A DNA stretch of 64,000 nt, taken from positions 17,696,563-17,760,562 of the forward strand of contig CM042014.1 of NCBI GenBank assembly GCA_023525715.1, given 5' to 3'. This stretch comes from Cichorium intybus (lineage: Eukaryota; Streptophyta; Magnoliopsida; Asterales; Asteraceae). The notes under the pieces were generated by a model, which made no database searches, was not told where the DNA came from, and worked only from the letters and a program-made list of their open reading frames with translations. Position numbers and translations under genes: made by a program. How positions within the stretch are numbered: the stretch's first letter is position 1; every line of letters starts with the position of its first letter. This document shows, piece by piece, positions 1 to 11,582 of the stretch.

Positions 1-2584
1 TTCATCCTGATATTCTTCATTTGTTTCATCTGTGCTTTCATCATTCGATTCTCTTTGAATGAGTTGACCCTTTCCCAGTTTGTTGTTTTTCAACTCATAT
101 TTCTGGATTTCTTTTAACTTGTACGTCGTCACTTGAGAAATGAATGGTGTTCTTTTTCTCAACATAACAATTCCTGATGTGTTTATGGAAAACACATATG
201 TCATCTGCAATACAGATTAAGGAAAATGTTAATTTTATATTATAAATAATAAATATAATTTAAATGTTTATATACAGTACATTCTCAATGTATTCTTTTG
301 TTTCATTTTTTTTATTATAAATAAGACAGAATGTGGTATACCAAAATAACATTGATTGGTCCTGTGTAGTAGGAGTTCGGATCATCCTTTTTCCAAACTT
401 CTTTTCTTGATCTCAAGCTTTGCATTATGTACTCGCACCAATCAATTTTTGAATAGTCGTCCAGTAACACTATTTTCTCCAGTGGTTTGATAAGGCTTGT
501 ACCCATCAACATCGACTCCACAAACGTGTTGATAAACAAACATAAGAAGTTCAAACGGAATAATTGATTATCTATGTTTGTTCCTGTAATCAAGTCAAGA
601 TATGCTGTGTTTGAGTATCGTTTTTCAGGAAATTGTGCTTTCCAGTCCGTGAACAGCTTATCTTGTGGGTCACAAGATGGTAATGTGTTCAAATCCACAC
701 CTTCTTTTGCAACTCCAAGAATGTCATATACTAGGTCTTTTGTAATTTCTAGTGCCCCATTCTCCAACACAAGTCTATTTGATGACGGGTCATAGTTGTC
801 TAATAGGTAGTAGGTCAAAATTGGTGGTAACTCTCCTATGTCTATTTCTAATAAACTACCTAGACCCATTCTTTTGACAGCCTCCTTTTGCATTGTAGAC
901 AAAGACTTTACAGCTGTTGAAAATTTCAAGGGTGTCATTCTTGTTTTCAGTTTTTTATAATTTCTTTCTAACTCTTTGTCCGAATCTTCATCTTCTTCTA
1001 TCTTCTTTTTCTTCCTTCGTTTATCTTTCATGTCTTTATGTTCCTTACTTTTTCTTTTTTTGCAACCTTTGTCTTTATCTTTCAAAATCTTTTTCCCCTT
1101 ATCCTTTGATTTCTTGTCTTTTGTTTCCTTCTTCCTTTTGGGCTTTGAACTAGAAATGTCAATAACTTTTGGTTGTTTTTGAATTTTGACACTTTTATTC
1201 TCTGTTGATGATGCTTGTTTTCCTGCAATTAAGGTAACAGAATTTAGGTTACAATGTCAAACAATATGTGTTATACATGCTCGGAGAATTATTGTCACAC
1301 ATTAAGTTTAATATTCTCAGATAATAGAACTGTGAATCATTATGTGGTAGTTTATGAGAATTATGTGTAGTTTATTCTCTGAGCATGCAAGACACAACCA
1401 CTGTAACATATGTAATGTCAATCACATTCTCTGAGCATGCAAGACACAACCACTGTAACATATGTAATGTCAATCACATTCTCTGAGCATGCAAGACATT
1501 AAGTTTAATATTCTCAGTTAATAGAACTGTGAATCATTATGTGGTAGTTTATGAGAATTATGTGTAGTTTATTCTCTGAGCATGCAAGACACAACCACTG
1601 TAACATATGTAATGTCAATCACATTCTCATAAAATACGAGTATATTCATAAGAAAAAGTTATTATATTCTCTGAGCATGCAAGACGCAACCACTGTAACA
1701 TATGTAATGTCAATCACATTCTCATAGAATACGAGTATATTCATAAGAAAAAGTTATTATATTCTCTGAGCATGCAAGACACAACCACTGTAACATATGT
1801 AATGTCAATCACATTATCTGAGAATCTAATTTAAATCTTTGAGAATTATGTGTAGATTATGTGTATAAAATATGGATATTCACATTCTCAGTGAATATCC
1901 ATATTTTCAAACACAAACAATGTCACATACTCAGAGAATATAATATCTTTTTTAGAACTACTACATACAAGGTAACATTCTATTAGATTACAGGTTTTTT
2001 AAAATTAGTACATACAATGTCTTGCATGCTCAGAGAATATAATAACTTTTTCTTATGAATATACTCGTATTCTATGAGAATTATGGGTTTTCAAATTGGT
2101 ACATTAGCATACGATTGATTCGCAGATACTGTTCATCTCAGACAATACATTTTTTTACATTTTTTTCCATGAGAATACACAAATTAATTGCATTACTCAT
2201 TATAAAATACTTACCGTATTATACTCTGTGAATGACAAATTCTATGAGAATGTCAAATTCTATGAGAATGGTAAATTCATTACAACCCCCTGTTAAATAA
2301 TCACGTATATTCTATGAGAATGACACATTCCTTTTCAATTTCATTAGAATAAACTTACGACATTACTCATAATCATAAACCCTAGTTTTCATTTTTCTCA
2401 GAGAATGAGGTTAATTATAAGTACAACTTTGTTAGTGAAACAATTAGTAATAGAAAACATTACCTGGAAATGGTTCAACAAAGTCATCATCGAAATCCTC
2501 ATCTGTAATTGGGTTTTCGACAGTGTTTTTGAACTTGAATTGTGTATTCTCCTTTAATCGGTAGCTACTTCTTCTTTTTGACAT
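1..2584 (-). CDS. Ulp1-associated / plant mobile-domain-like protein, 3 exons, C-terminus outside window
   Basis: The gene model has exon 1 at 2584-2464, exon 2 at 1222-342 and exon 3 at 204-1. All junctions are GT-AG and the phases agree (121, 881 and 204 nt), giving 402 open codons. The ATG at 2584 starts MSKRRSSYRLKEN. An acidic stretch is followed by a Lys-rich region (KKRKSKEHKDMKDKRRKKKK type), probably nuclear. A globular domain then contains TRMTPLKF, KRMGLGSLLEI, PPILTYYLLDNYD and DILGV. These motifs are typical of the domain N-terminal to Ulp1 cysteine proteases in Mutator-like (KI-MULE) transposons and to plant mobile-domain proteins. The protease domain itself would lie beyond the left edge and is not seen. 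Reading exon 2 straight on ends in a stop at 315; splicing at 342 is preferred because exon 3 stays open. The family call is from motif memory, and host gene versus transposon passenger is unresolved. Confidence 0.6.
1297..1814. repeat. Nested tandem repeat array in intron 1
   Basis: A 52-bp unit beginning TCTCTGAGCATGCAAGAC repeats at 1376-1427 and 1428-1479, with a partial third copy at 1480. A 95-bp unit containing the same core repeats at 1625-1719 and 1720-1814. A larger block starting near 1297 recurs from about 1497. The array lies wholly in intron 1 of the left-edge gene. Confidence 0.85.
1718..2081. repeat. Perfect 63-bp inverted repeat in intron 1
   Basis: The sequence at 1718-1780 is identical to the reverse complement of 2019-2081, with about 240 bp between the arms. 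The left arm is part of the 95-bp tandem unit. In the unspliced transcript it could fold into a long hairpin. Confidence 0.85.
1867..1907. repeat. Perfect 17-bp-arm hairpin in intron 1
   Basis: Arms 1867-1883 and 1891-1907 are exact reverse complements around a 7-base loop (ATTCTCA). The hairpin lies between the arms of the larger 63-bp inverted repeat. Confidence 0.85.
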
Positions 2585-2985
2585 ATTTGCGTTCGAAATA
2601 CTCGTCTATTTGAAGGAATTCGTATGCGACTGCACCCTAATTTCATCTCTTTGAAGGATTTCTTATGCGAGTTTACCCTAATTTGAGAGAATATGGTGGT
2701 TTACGCAATGATCGGCGATTTTGGGGTTTGAGGAGTGTGATTCTCTGTGTAAGTTGCGATTTGATATGATCGTGTCCCGTGATACCTGCCATATTACCTT
2801 TTTGAATGTGTTTTTCCTTTTGACGCTTTTGCCCTTCAACGATATCTTTTAAAACACCCGCGTTCAATTTTTTGATTTATTTACAAAACTGCCATTTTGA
2901 TCTCAGCCATTCATTTATTAAATCTAAAGGACTATATTATGTCTTACATTTGTACAGTATTTGCTATTTTCATTTAATACTAACT

Positions 2986-3081
<96 letters not shown>

Positions 3082-3328
3082 GTACTTTATTAGTTATTAC
3101 ACGCTCGAAAACAACATTATCTGCTGGAAAACAAGATTATCCACATGTTATTTGACTCATCCGAGTCACGAGTTGACTCGACTCGGTAAGAGTCGACTCG
3201 TGACTCGTATTTTTTTTACCGAGTCACAACAATTTCGAGTCATACTACCGAGTCGGTTTGTTTAGGGTTTAAAATGACACGACTCGTACGAGTTTAACAA
3301 CTATGCCCGTATCCCTTTTTGGAATTAG
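2585..3328. other. Intergenic / 5' flank with (TA)n-(GA)n compound microsatellite
   Basis: Pure TA repeats run from about 2988 to 3048 and pass directly into GA repeats at 3049-3076. Downstream (3150-3290) is a stretch rich in the motif GACTCG or CGAGTC, a degenerate short repeat. No coding exon is supported. The short minus-strand ORF at 2673-2867 is probably 5' UTR or chance. Confidence 0.7.
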
Positions 3329-3690
3329 CTTTTTTTTTTTGGAAACGGCGGAAACATATATAAAAAGAAACAGAACAACCAGCCTAGCAAGCTGCTAGGA
3401 CAGGACAGAAAACAACGTTTATGTACAGAAGACAGGGTCACACGACCATGAAGACCAACTAGAAACACCAATTTGACATCTCGAATGAGATTTATTAAAA
3501 ACAAGAGCATTCCAAGCCTTCCAAATACACCAAAGGGAGCCATAAATAATTGCGATGAGGGTCTTACGTTTCTTCGGGCAGTTACCCCACGAAGCAGCAA
3601 AATCAATCAAACCGCCAACAGAATATACGAGGGGGAGGAATCTTACACCACCGAAAGATCCATGACAGAACCTCCTTATCCCCAAACTAT
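3329..3690 (-). pseudogene. 5'-truncated non-LTR retrotransposon (LINE) 3' fragment
   Basis: On the minus strand a reading frame contains KKRKTLIAIIYGSLWCIW and then KAWNALVFN. This matches the region downstream of reverse transcriptase in plant L1-type LINEs (KR..L..I.YG..W.IWKAWN..VFN). The sequence ends on that strand in a poly(A) run (T tract at about 3329-3340). A second overlapping frame covers the same DNA, and no full RT or endonuclease is present. It is a dead, 5'-truncated copy. Target duplications were not resolved. Confidence 0.6.
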
Positions 3691-3713
3691 GTGAAACATA
3701 TATAATTGCTATT

Positions 3714-3915
3714 TTATTTATTAATTCTTATTCGGATAATTCGGGTTACCCGAAATTTGTAAATCTTACCCGTTAACCGAACTAAATAACCCGAATAAGA
3801 AACTGAAACCCGAATAGGCCACCCGAAACCCGAATAACCCGAACCGTTTAACCAATTTTTTATTTGGTTTGGACGGGTTATTCGGGTACGGTTTTTTTTC
3901 GCACCCCTAGTTCCC
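3714..3915. repeat. CCCGAA-rich degenerate element, probably hAT-type MITE relic
   Basis: The stretch is dominated by CCCGAA or TTCGGG runs (AACCCGAATAACCCGAACC) and ends near CGCACCCCTAG, a terminus style of widespread non-autonomous hAT-like elements in plant intergenic DNA. No matching left terminus was found, so this is a weak call. Confidence 0.35.
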
Positions 3916-3919
3916 ATGT

Positions 3920-4939
3920 ATATATAAAGGTCTGATAGTGGGACTCATATGCCCCACTCGCTAGCGACTTGACCCCAATTAGTAGTTTACTGTTCGATTT
4001 TTAATTTTCTTCAACTTTGAACCATCATAACTTTATCATACAAACTTTGATTTTTAATTTTCTTCAACTTTGAACCATCATAACTTTCTCATACAAACTT
4101 TGATTAGCCGGTTCTATTTGCATTGTCTTATTTGTAGCAAGGACTGCATGTTGAAGCTTTTAAATCACAATTTGAACATCTGTAAATCGAACTTTTACAG
4201 CTTCGAAGTACGTCACTTAGTGATTTTTGAGCAATTTTCTAGACGTAGCAAAATTTATTCCTTTTTGCCCGGCCCATGCAATATTTTTTTCTCAACTTCA
4301 AGCACTTGGTGGCGGCGACGATGGTGGTGGGTGGTTGGTAACAATGGTGGTGGTGGGTGGCAGTCGTGGTGGCGATGGCGGTGGTGGCAGTGGGTGGTGG
4401 CGGTCGTGGTGGTGCTCGGTGGCAGTGGTGGTGGTAGAAGGTATCGTTTTAAAAGGTAGTAGAAGCATATCATGGTAATCTTGCACATACCCTCTTCCAT
4501 AGGAATGAATTTCATCCAACCACCAAAGGAATTCATTCCCTCGATTCTATGGACTTGGATTCCAATTTCTTCAAACAAAACTTGAACCAAACGCACGAAT
4601 TCGAATGAATTGGATACCAATACCCTCGAATTCCGACGAACCAAACGGCCCTTAAGTGTATTCGTTGCAAAGTTGTACCCGTAAACCCTTCAATCGCCCC
4701 CTTTCAAACCTTACTTGATGACTGGATTTCTTTCCAAATTTACCGATACAAAGTTTCTAAATAAAAATGCAAGAAATAAGTCATCGTTGTTGCCTGGGGA
4801 GGAGCTAAGAAGGGGCCAGGGAGGGCCATGGCCCCTGATTTTTGTACTTAGAATACCTAGATTATATATGTATATGATTGAGTTTATATATCAGTAGTTT
4901 TCTGGCCCCCCCGGTTTCATTATACACGCACACATATAC
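3920..4939. other. Intergenic, with GGT/GGC-rich low-complexity tract at about 4308-4440
   Basis: A purine/T-rich GGTGGTGG tract spans about 4308-4440. Frames across it give His/Thr/Pro or Trp/Gly strings and are not genes. The stretch ending near 4655 (GAACCAAACGGCCCTTAAG) resembles a MITE terminus, but its partner end was not found. No other feature was seen. Confidence 0.6.
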
Positions 4940-6752
4940 TGTAACACCCGACTTATTAACAAAAACACCCCAAAAATTTTTGTTTTCCAAACCAAATATT
5001 TTACAATAAAAACCATAAGTATGGGGTATTAGTTAACAAAATACGAGTACAAGTGTATCACGAAGTACAATACATAAATATTATACATTCTTCAAGCCGG
5101 GTCGTTACTTCAAATGCTAAGTCCTCAGTCACGGACTTTGTCTTTTCCCTTAGCAGGGTCACGCTCACCTGCAGGGACATATCAAACAACTGTGAGCTAC
5201 AAAGCCCAATGAGTAATCAAGCAATCAATTAAACATATACAAGAGAATAATAACAATTAAACTCTTAAACAATTTCTGTCCCAAAATCATGGTCATTACT
5301 GACCGCACCGTGATCATAGCCCGAAGGCCACATCGGAGACATAGCCCGAAGGCCGCACCGGATATCCTAGCCCGAAGGCCGCACTAAAATCATAGCCCGA
5401 AGGCCGCATCGGAGACATAGCCCGAAGGCCGCACCGGAGTCATAGCCAACAAGGTTGTACCATTTAATATGAAAGATAGTATCTTAGCCAACAAGGCTGC
5501 ACCAATATATCATACTAGATATAATCAAGATTACTCACCTGAAGGCTTGCTACAACTAGCGTTAATCGTTCCTTGCTTTCCAATATGATCCGTAGAATTT
5601 TGTCCCGTACCTATAATTCATTCATTTTCAAAATGATTATAGGTTAATACCCATTTCAATTAACTCTAATACACTAGAGTTCAATAAAACATTGTTATAA
5701 ACAATGCCTAGTTAATAAACTTTCCGTTTACTAACTTTATATGAATTTTACTATTCACCGAGACATTCGGATCGGTCTACAGTGCCCCCGAGGGGTCGAA
5801 AACTCAATCTAAAAATTTTCCCAAACTTTTTAAACCATAACGAGCCTATGGTTCAAATTTGAGCTTAATCGGACAAGCCAAGCAAAAGTTAGCGTTTCAA
5901 AGTTCCTGCCTGGCCACTGCATTGGAGGCGCACTGCGCCAGGGTCAGGGCGCACTGCGCCTGGGCGCACCCCGCCTGGCTCCTGGGCGCACTGCGCCTGG
6001 CGCCTGGGCAGGCCTCCTGGCCAGTCGCGATTTATGCACTGTAGCTTGCAGATTTCGTCCATTAAGTCCTTAATTTCGTTTTTAATCGTTTGGGGTTTGT
6101 TCCTAGGCTAAAACCTTACATTTTAACAAGGTTTTTAACCCCCAAAACACCCTCAATCAATCATAGGAAGAATTAGGGTTCTTAGTTCTAACAACCCCAA
6201 ATCTTCAATTTCAACCAAAATAACAACCTACTTCCATTTTCTTGATTTAAGCTCTTACTAGCATGACTTAATGGAAGTATTTCATCAATTAAAACACTCA
6301 ATCTTAACTGTAATTGCAGATTTTGAGTTTTACAAAACTCCTCAAGAACAACTAGCTATAGCTTGAAGAACTTACCTCCAAATCTTCCAATTATGCCCTT
6401 GTAAATGCTATAATCCAACTTGCAAGTTCCAAGCCTTCAAAGACCTTCAATCTTTGCAGAAATCGTTCAAGAGACTTGCTCCCGTGAATGCCAAAAATCT
6501 GCACAAGTCCTCACCTTTATACCTCCAATATTTTCAATTTGGTCCTTGAAGTTGCATTTCTCCAACTTTTGCCACAATTTACAAATTAAATGACAAAAAT
6601 CACATTTTTATAACATTTTAAGTCCAAGACTCAAAATATTATTACCAAACAAGTCCTTTTCTGTCCAAAAGACCAAATTACCCTTTTGAGGTAAAATTAC
6701 CATTTTGCCCTTTTTATTATAATTACATAATAAAATAAGTTTTGGCGTTACA
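4940..6752 (-). repeat. 3' LTR of the 4940-13395 gypsy element
   Basis: On the minus strand it starts TGTAACGCCAAAAC and ends GGGTGTTACA. It carries an internal array of the motif TAGCCCGAAGGCCGCA and a GC-rich block of GCGCACTGCGCC repeats (about 5925-6010). The two 61-codon plus-strand ORFs in the LTR copies come from that GC block and are not genes. Confidence 0.95.
5308..5530. repeat. Tandem TAGCCCGAAGGCC(G/A)CA array inside the LTR
   Basis: Five copies of a unit of about 25 bp around TAGCCCGAAGGCC occur in a row, followed by two divergent copies (TAGCCAACAAGG). The same array recurs in the other LTR from about 11950 to 12150. Such arrays can be LTR enhancer modules, but there is no direct evidence for that here. 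Confidence 0.8.
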
Positions 6753-6768
6753 AAATCTCCCCTCCTTT
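6753..6768 (-). promoter_or_regulatory. Polypurine tract of the gypsy element
   Basis: On the minus strand AAAGGAGGGGAGATTT directly abuts the start of the 3' LTR. This is the expected plus-strand primer for reverse transcription. Confidence 0.85.
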
Positions 6769-6788
6769 AAGAGATTTCGTCCCCGAAA

Positions 6789-9700
6789 TCATACAAAAAG
6801 TTGAGGGTATTTCTCCCTCATCTCACTTTCGGTCTCCCACGTCATGTCGGAACCTTTGTGATGACGCCAAAGTACTTTCACCATGGTGATCTTCTTGTTT
6901 CGCAGCTGTCTTGTCTTGCGGTCTAGCACCCGCTCGGGTTGTTCCGGGTATCTCAGCTTTTCATCCACCTCAATTTCAGCAAGAGGTATATGTTGAGACT
7001 TATCAAACAACGTTTTCCTCAAATGGGACACATGGAATACATCATGTATACCATGAAGTTCGTCAGGTAACTCCAATCGATACGCCACGGCTCCAACTCT
7101 TTGGGATATACGAAAAGGTCCGATGAAACGAGGACTCAACTTTCCTTTCTTCCCAAAACGAATTAAGCCCTTCCAAGGGGATACTTTGAGCATTACCATA
7201 TCTCCTACTTGGAATTCTATCGGTTTCACCCGTTTGTCTGCGTATTGTTTCTGTCTATTCTGAGCTACCTTCAAATTTTCGCGTATCAGTTTGATCTTTT
7301 CTTCAGTCTGCGCTACAATTTCGGGTCCAGCCAACGGCTTTTCCCCAACTTCAGTCCAGCAAGAGTACGACACGGTGCTCCATACAATGCTTCATACGGG
7401 GCCATCTGAATGCTGGAATGATAGCTGTTATTGTACGCGAATTCCACTAAAGGCAAATGATCTTCCCAGCTTCCACCGAAGTCTATGACACAAGTCCTCA
7501 ACATATCTTCCAAAGTTTGTATTGTTCTTTCACTCTGACCATCGGTCTGCGGGTGATATGCGGTACTCATAAGTACTTTCGTACCCAGTTGTTCTTGAAG
7601 ACTCTGCCAAAAATGAGAAGTAAATCTACTATCTCGGTCCGATACTATCGATGCTGGAAGTCCATGCCGACAAATCACCTCATCAATGTAGATTTTCGCC
7701 AGTTGATCTACTCTGTACTTTTCCTTATATGGTATAAATTGTACCGATTTGGTCAATCGATCCACAATCACCCATATAGAATCATAACCTCGCGGCGTCT
7801 GCGGCAACTTTGTCACGAAATCCATGGTAATATGGTCCCATTTCTTCTCTGGAATCGGCAATGGCTGTATTTCTCCATACGGTTTCTGATGGTTTGACTT
7901 AACTTGCAAACAAGTCAAACATTTTTCCACAAATCTTCCAACATCTCTTTTCATTCCAGGCCACCAATACACCGGTTTTAACGTCCGATACATCTTAGTG
8001 CTGCCCGGATGAACTGCATATCTACTATAATGGGCATCTTCCAGAAGTAATTTCCGCGCCTCTCCCTGTTTTGGGACCCACACACGTCCTCTGAATGTCT
8101 TCAACTTCTGAGCATTTTCTTCCAGATGCTTCAAATATCCAACCATTCTTTCACTTTTTACATTCTCCGGCTTACACGCTTCCTCTTGTGCCAAACGAAT
8201 CAATCCTGGTAACCGGCTCACTACACCCATACACGCGGATGTAACTTTCAGAGGAGTTTCTTTTCGGCTTAAAGCATCCGCCACCACATTCGCCTTACCA
8301 GGGTGGTACTGAATTTCACAATCAAAATCTTTCAGCAGGTCCATCCACCTTTGTTGTCTCATAATAAGCTCTTTCTGGTCGAAGAGGTACTTCAGACTCT
8401 TGTGATCCGTGTAAATGACAAATTTTACACCGTATAAATAATGCCTCCACAACTTCAATGCTAGAACCACCGCAGCTAATTCCAGATCATGAACTGGATA
8501 CTTCTTTTCGGCATCTTTTAATTGGCGGGACGCATAGGCTATAACTCGACCTTTCTGCATTAGCACACACCCAAGACCAATTCTAGAAGCATCGCTGTAG
8601 ATCACATACTCTTCTCCGCTTTGTGGTAGTACTAACACCGGTGCTTCACATAAGGCTTGTTTCAACTTCTGAAATGCTTCTTGCTGCTCTTCAGCCCACG
8701 TGAATTTTTCACCCTTCTTGGTTAACTTGGTCAACGGAACAGCTATCGAGGAGAAATTCTCAACAAATCTTCTGTAATAGCCTGCCAAACCAAGAAAACT
8801 TCTTACTTCAGTGGGACTTCTAGGCGGTTCCCATTTCATCACGGCTTCAATCTTTGCTGGATCTACTTTCACCCCTTCAGCATTGATTACATGGCCAAGG
8901 AATTGGACTTCTCTTAACCAGAATTCACACTTGGAGAATTTTGCATACAGCTTTTCTCGGCGAAGCAACTCCAATACTTGTCGCAGGTGCACTTCATGTT
9001 CGGTTTGACTTCTTGAATACACCAAGATGTCATCTATAAACACTATCACCGAGGTATCAAGGAATGGTCGGCACACCCGGTTCATAAGATCCATGAATAC
9101 GGCGGGAGCATTGGTTAACCCAAAAGGCATCACCAAAAACTCATAATGACCGTATCTCGTTCGGAAAGCTGTCTTCGGAATGTCTGACTCCCTTATCTTC
9201 AACTGGTGGTATCCTAACCGCAAGTCAATCTTGGAAAAGTAGGACGCGCCTTGCAGCTGATCAAACAAGTCATCTATTCTGGGTAGCGGGTACTTGTTCT
9301 TCACCGTGATCTTGTTTAGTTCCCGATAGTCAATACACATGCGCATTGACCCATCTTTCTTCTTGACAAACAAAATAGGGGCTCCCCAAGGCGATGTACT
9401 CGGTCTGATGAAACCCCTGTCTAACAATTCTTCCAGTTGCTTCCGCAGTTCCACCATCTCTGAAGGTGCTAAACGGTATGGAGCTCGAGCAACAGGTGCA
9501 GCTCCCGGAACCAGTTCAATCGTGAACTCAACCTGTCGATCTGGTGGTAACCCTGGAAGTTCGTCTGGAAACACATCTGGGAACTCGTTCACCACATTCA
9601 CATTCGCTACCCCCACTTTAATCGGTTGAGCTACCGACACATAAGCCAAATAGGACATCCCTCCTTTACTGACACAGCTTCGGGCTTGAGCAAAGGAGAT

Positions 9701-11428
9701 AACTGGCATTCGTAACCGAGGTCGTTCACCTTGAATCTTCATCCATTCCCCTTCCGGTGACAACACTATAATACTTTTATTTCTACAATCCACGTTAGCA
9801 TAATTCGTTGCTAACCAATCTATCCCAACTATTACACCAAATTCGTTGGTAGTCATCGGCTTCAAATCTATAGGGAAAACGGTCCCGTAGATTTTAAGCT
9901 GACAACCTTCCATATGTTCAGAAACCCAGACATATCGGCCGTCTGCTATAGCTACTTCTAAGCTTTCATCCATCGGGGTTAAAGGTACATTCAAGCGAGG
10001 CAATAAAGATTCCGATACAAAACAGTGAGTGGCTCCCGGATCAAAAATAACATATACAGGTATGGTATTGAGAGTGAAAATACCTGTCACCACATCTGTC
10101 TTCTCACGGGCTTCTTCCACAGTCATCTGGAAAGCTCGCGAGGCTATCGGTCGTCCCCTGTTCTTCGGCTCTTCTTTCTTCCCGCCCTGTTCAATCCTGG
10201 GTCTATCACTGATCGCTATAGACTTCAACTCGGGACAGTTCAGGCGAAGATGATCCGTAGCTCCACACTGGAAACACCTACGTTCCGCCCGACAGTTGTA
10301 AACATCATGCCCCGGTTTTCCACAATTTCGACAGTTTGTGGATGTAGTGTTGACCCGGCAACTCCCGGAGTGCCATTTTCGACATTTTTCACACCATTTT
10401 CTATCGTCTCTTTGACTTTTTCCCTTAGACCCGGATTGCTGTGACTTTTTCTGAGTCGTCCAAACTTGGTCTTCCGCCTTTCGTTTCGTTTCCAAAACTT
10501 TCTTTTCATCTTCCTGCCGCTTCAATTCTGTTTCTCTTTCTGTGGCTCGATCCACCACTTGTCGGAAGGTAGTTAGTTTCAACGGTTGCACAATCTCTCT
10601 AATTCGGGTTGTCAACCCCCGAATATATTTGTCGATCTTTCTCTTTTCAGTGTAAATATGGTGTTCCGCAAACCTAGCTTTCTCCAGAAAGCTAAGAGTA
10701 TATTCCTGAACAGATCGGGAACCCTGTTCCAGATGCAGGAATTCATCCTCCAGTTTCTGAATAGCTACTTCCGAGCAATATTCTTCATTAAACTTTGTCT
10801 TGAATTGCTCCCAAGGTATCGATTGGGATGAATCAAGATCCAGTGATTTATAGTAAGTTTGCCACCAATGTAGTGCGCCACTTGTAAGTTGGTTCGTGGC
10901 AAATTCCACTTTATCATCATCCGCACACTTGCTTACTCGGAACACCTTCTCAATATGCATGATCCATTCCATAGCTTTGACTGGATCATCTGTCCCCGAG
11001 AATTCCTTTGGTTTACAACCAAGAAAGGATTTATATGTACACCCAACTTTCCTTGCTGAAGCTTCTCCACCTTGAGTTTCTTTTGCTGCCCGGGCACGAC
11101 TTTCTCCCTGGCTTTCATTTTCTGGCTGCCCGTCATGAACACTTTTTGCAGCCTCTTCGGTAGGATTTGGGTTTGCACTCGGATTTGGATTACCGCTCAG
11201 GTTGGAGTTATTTATTATCGCAGGCATCATCTGCCTAACCACTTCTTCCACAATAGTTCGTATATCAGGTGGATTTTGTCCCACCGGTTCCCTCGCTGGT
11301 GCTCTTCGCCCAACAGAGCCGCGTGACCTAGCTGGTCCACTTCTTGCAGTTCCACGTGACCTAGCTGGTCCACTTCTTGCAGTTCCACGTGAATTCACAC
11401 CAGTAGGATTGCTTCGTGTATTTCTCAT
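6789..11428 (-). pseudogene. Ty3-gypsy gag-pol polyprotein with one frameshift in integrase
   Basis: The main frame (11428-7313, 1371 codons) holds, in order: a repeated RGTARSGPARS N-terminus; a gag capsid domain (about residues 135-290); Cys-His knuckles at about 346-398 (CRNCGKPGHDVYNC and CFQCGATDHLRLNC); a protease; reverse transcriptase with active site VFIDDILVYS near residue 800; RNase H with YSDAS; and integrase with the HHCC region, TMDF, DRDSRF and a later Glu in SERTIQTLEDML. The frame is lost near 7365. The rest of integrase (GDMVMLKVSPWKG) and the chromodomain-like tail continue in another frame, 7373-6789. The protease motif reads D-P-G (10034-10042) where the family has D-S/T-G, so proteolysis is doubtful. 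RT also has DLRLGYHQ where relatives have DLRSGYHQ. One polyprotein ORF with no gag/pol stop is usual for this clade. Confidence 0.9.
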
Positions 11429-11566
11429 ACTTCAAGATTTCAACAAACCATTAGATTACATATATAGTAACAACCTATATATATATATATCAGTCCATGT
11501 ATATGTGCTTCTCTCAAGGTTTAAGTCCAGGGATCTAATCTAAGACACCTAGTTCACTTAAACCAC

Positions 11567-11579
11567 GGCTCTGATACCA
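11567..11579 (-). promoter_or_regulatory. Primer binding site, initiator tRNA-Met
   Basis: On the minus strand TGGTATCAGAGCC lies three bases downstream of the 5' LTR. It is complementary to the 3' end of plant initiator tRNA-Met. Confidence 0.9.
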
Positions 11580-11582
11580 ACT

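Noticed and set aside
2872..3155. ORFs with long Tyr-Ile and Arg-Glu repeats (also at 51663-51911, 62071-62411, 63076-63399)
   Set aside because: They are translations of TA and GA microsatellites, not genes.
4070..4644. Overlapping ORFs rich in Trp/Gly or His/Pro
   Set aside because: Produced by the GGT/GGC low-complexity tract in several frames on both strands.
5308..5470. Regularly spaced repeats that might suggest a CRISPR array
   Set aside because: Units are contiguous tandem repeats without unique spacers, inside an LTR of a plant retrotransposon.
5859..6044. 61-codon ORF repeated identically at 12502-12687
   Set aside because: It lies in the GC-rich repeat block of both gypsy LTRs. 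Duplication reflects LTR identity, not a gene family.
8811..11543. Plus-strand ORFs opposite the gypsy gag-pol
   Set aside because: Antisense shadows of the long minus-strand polyprotein frame.
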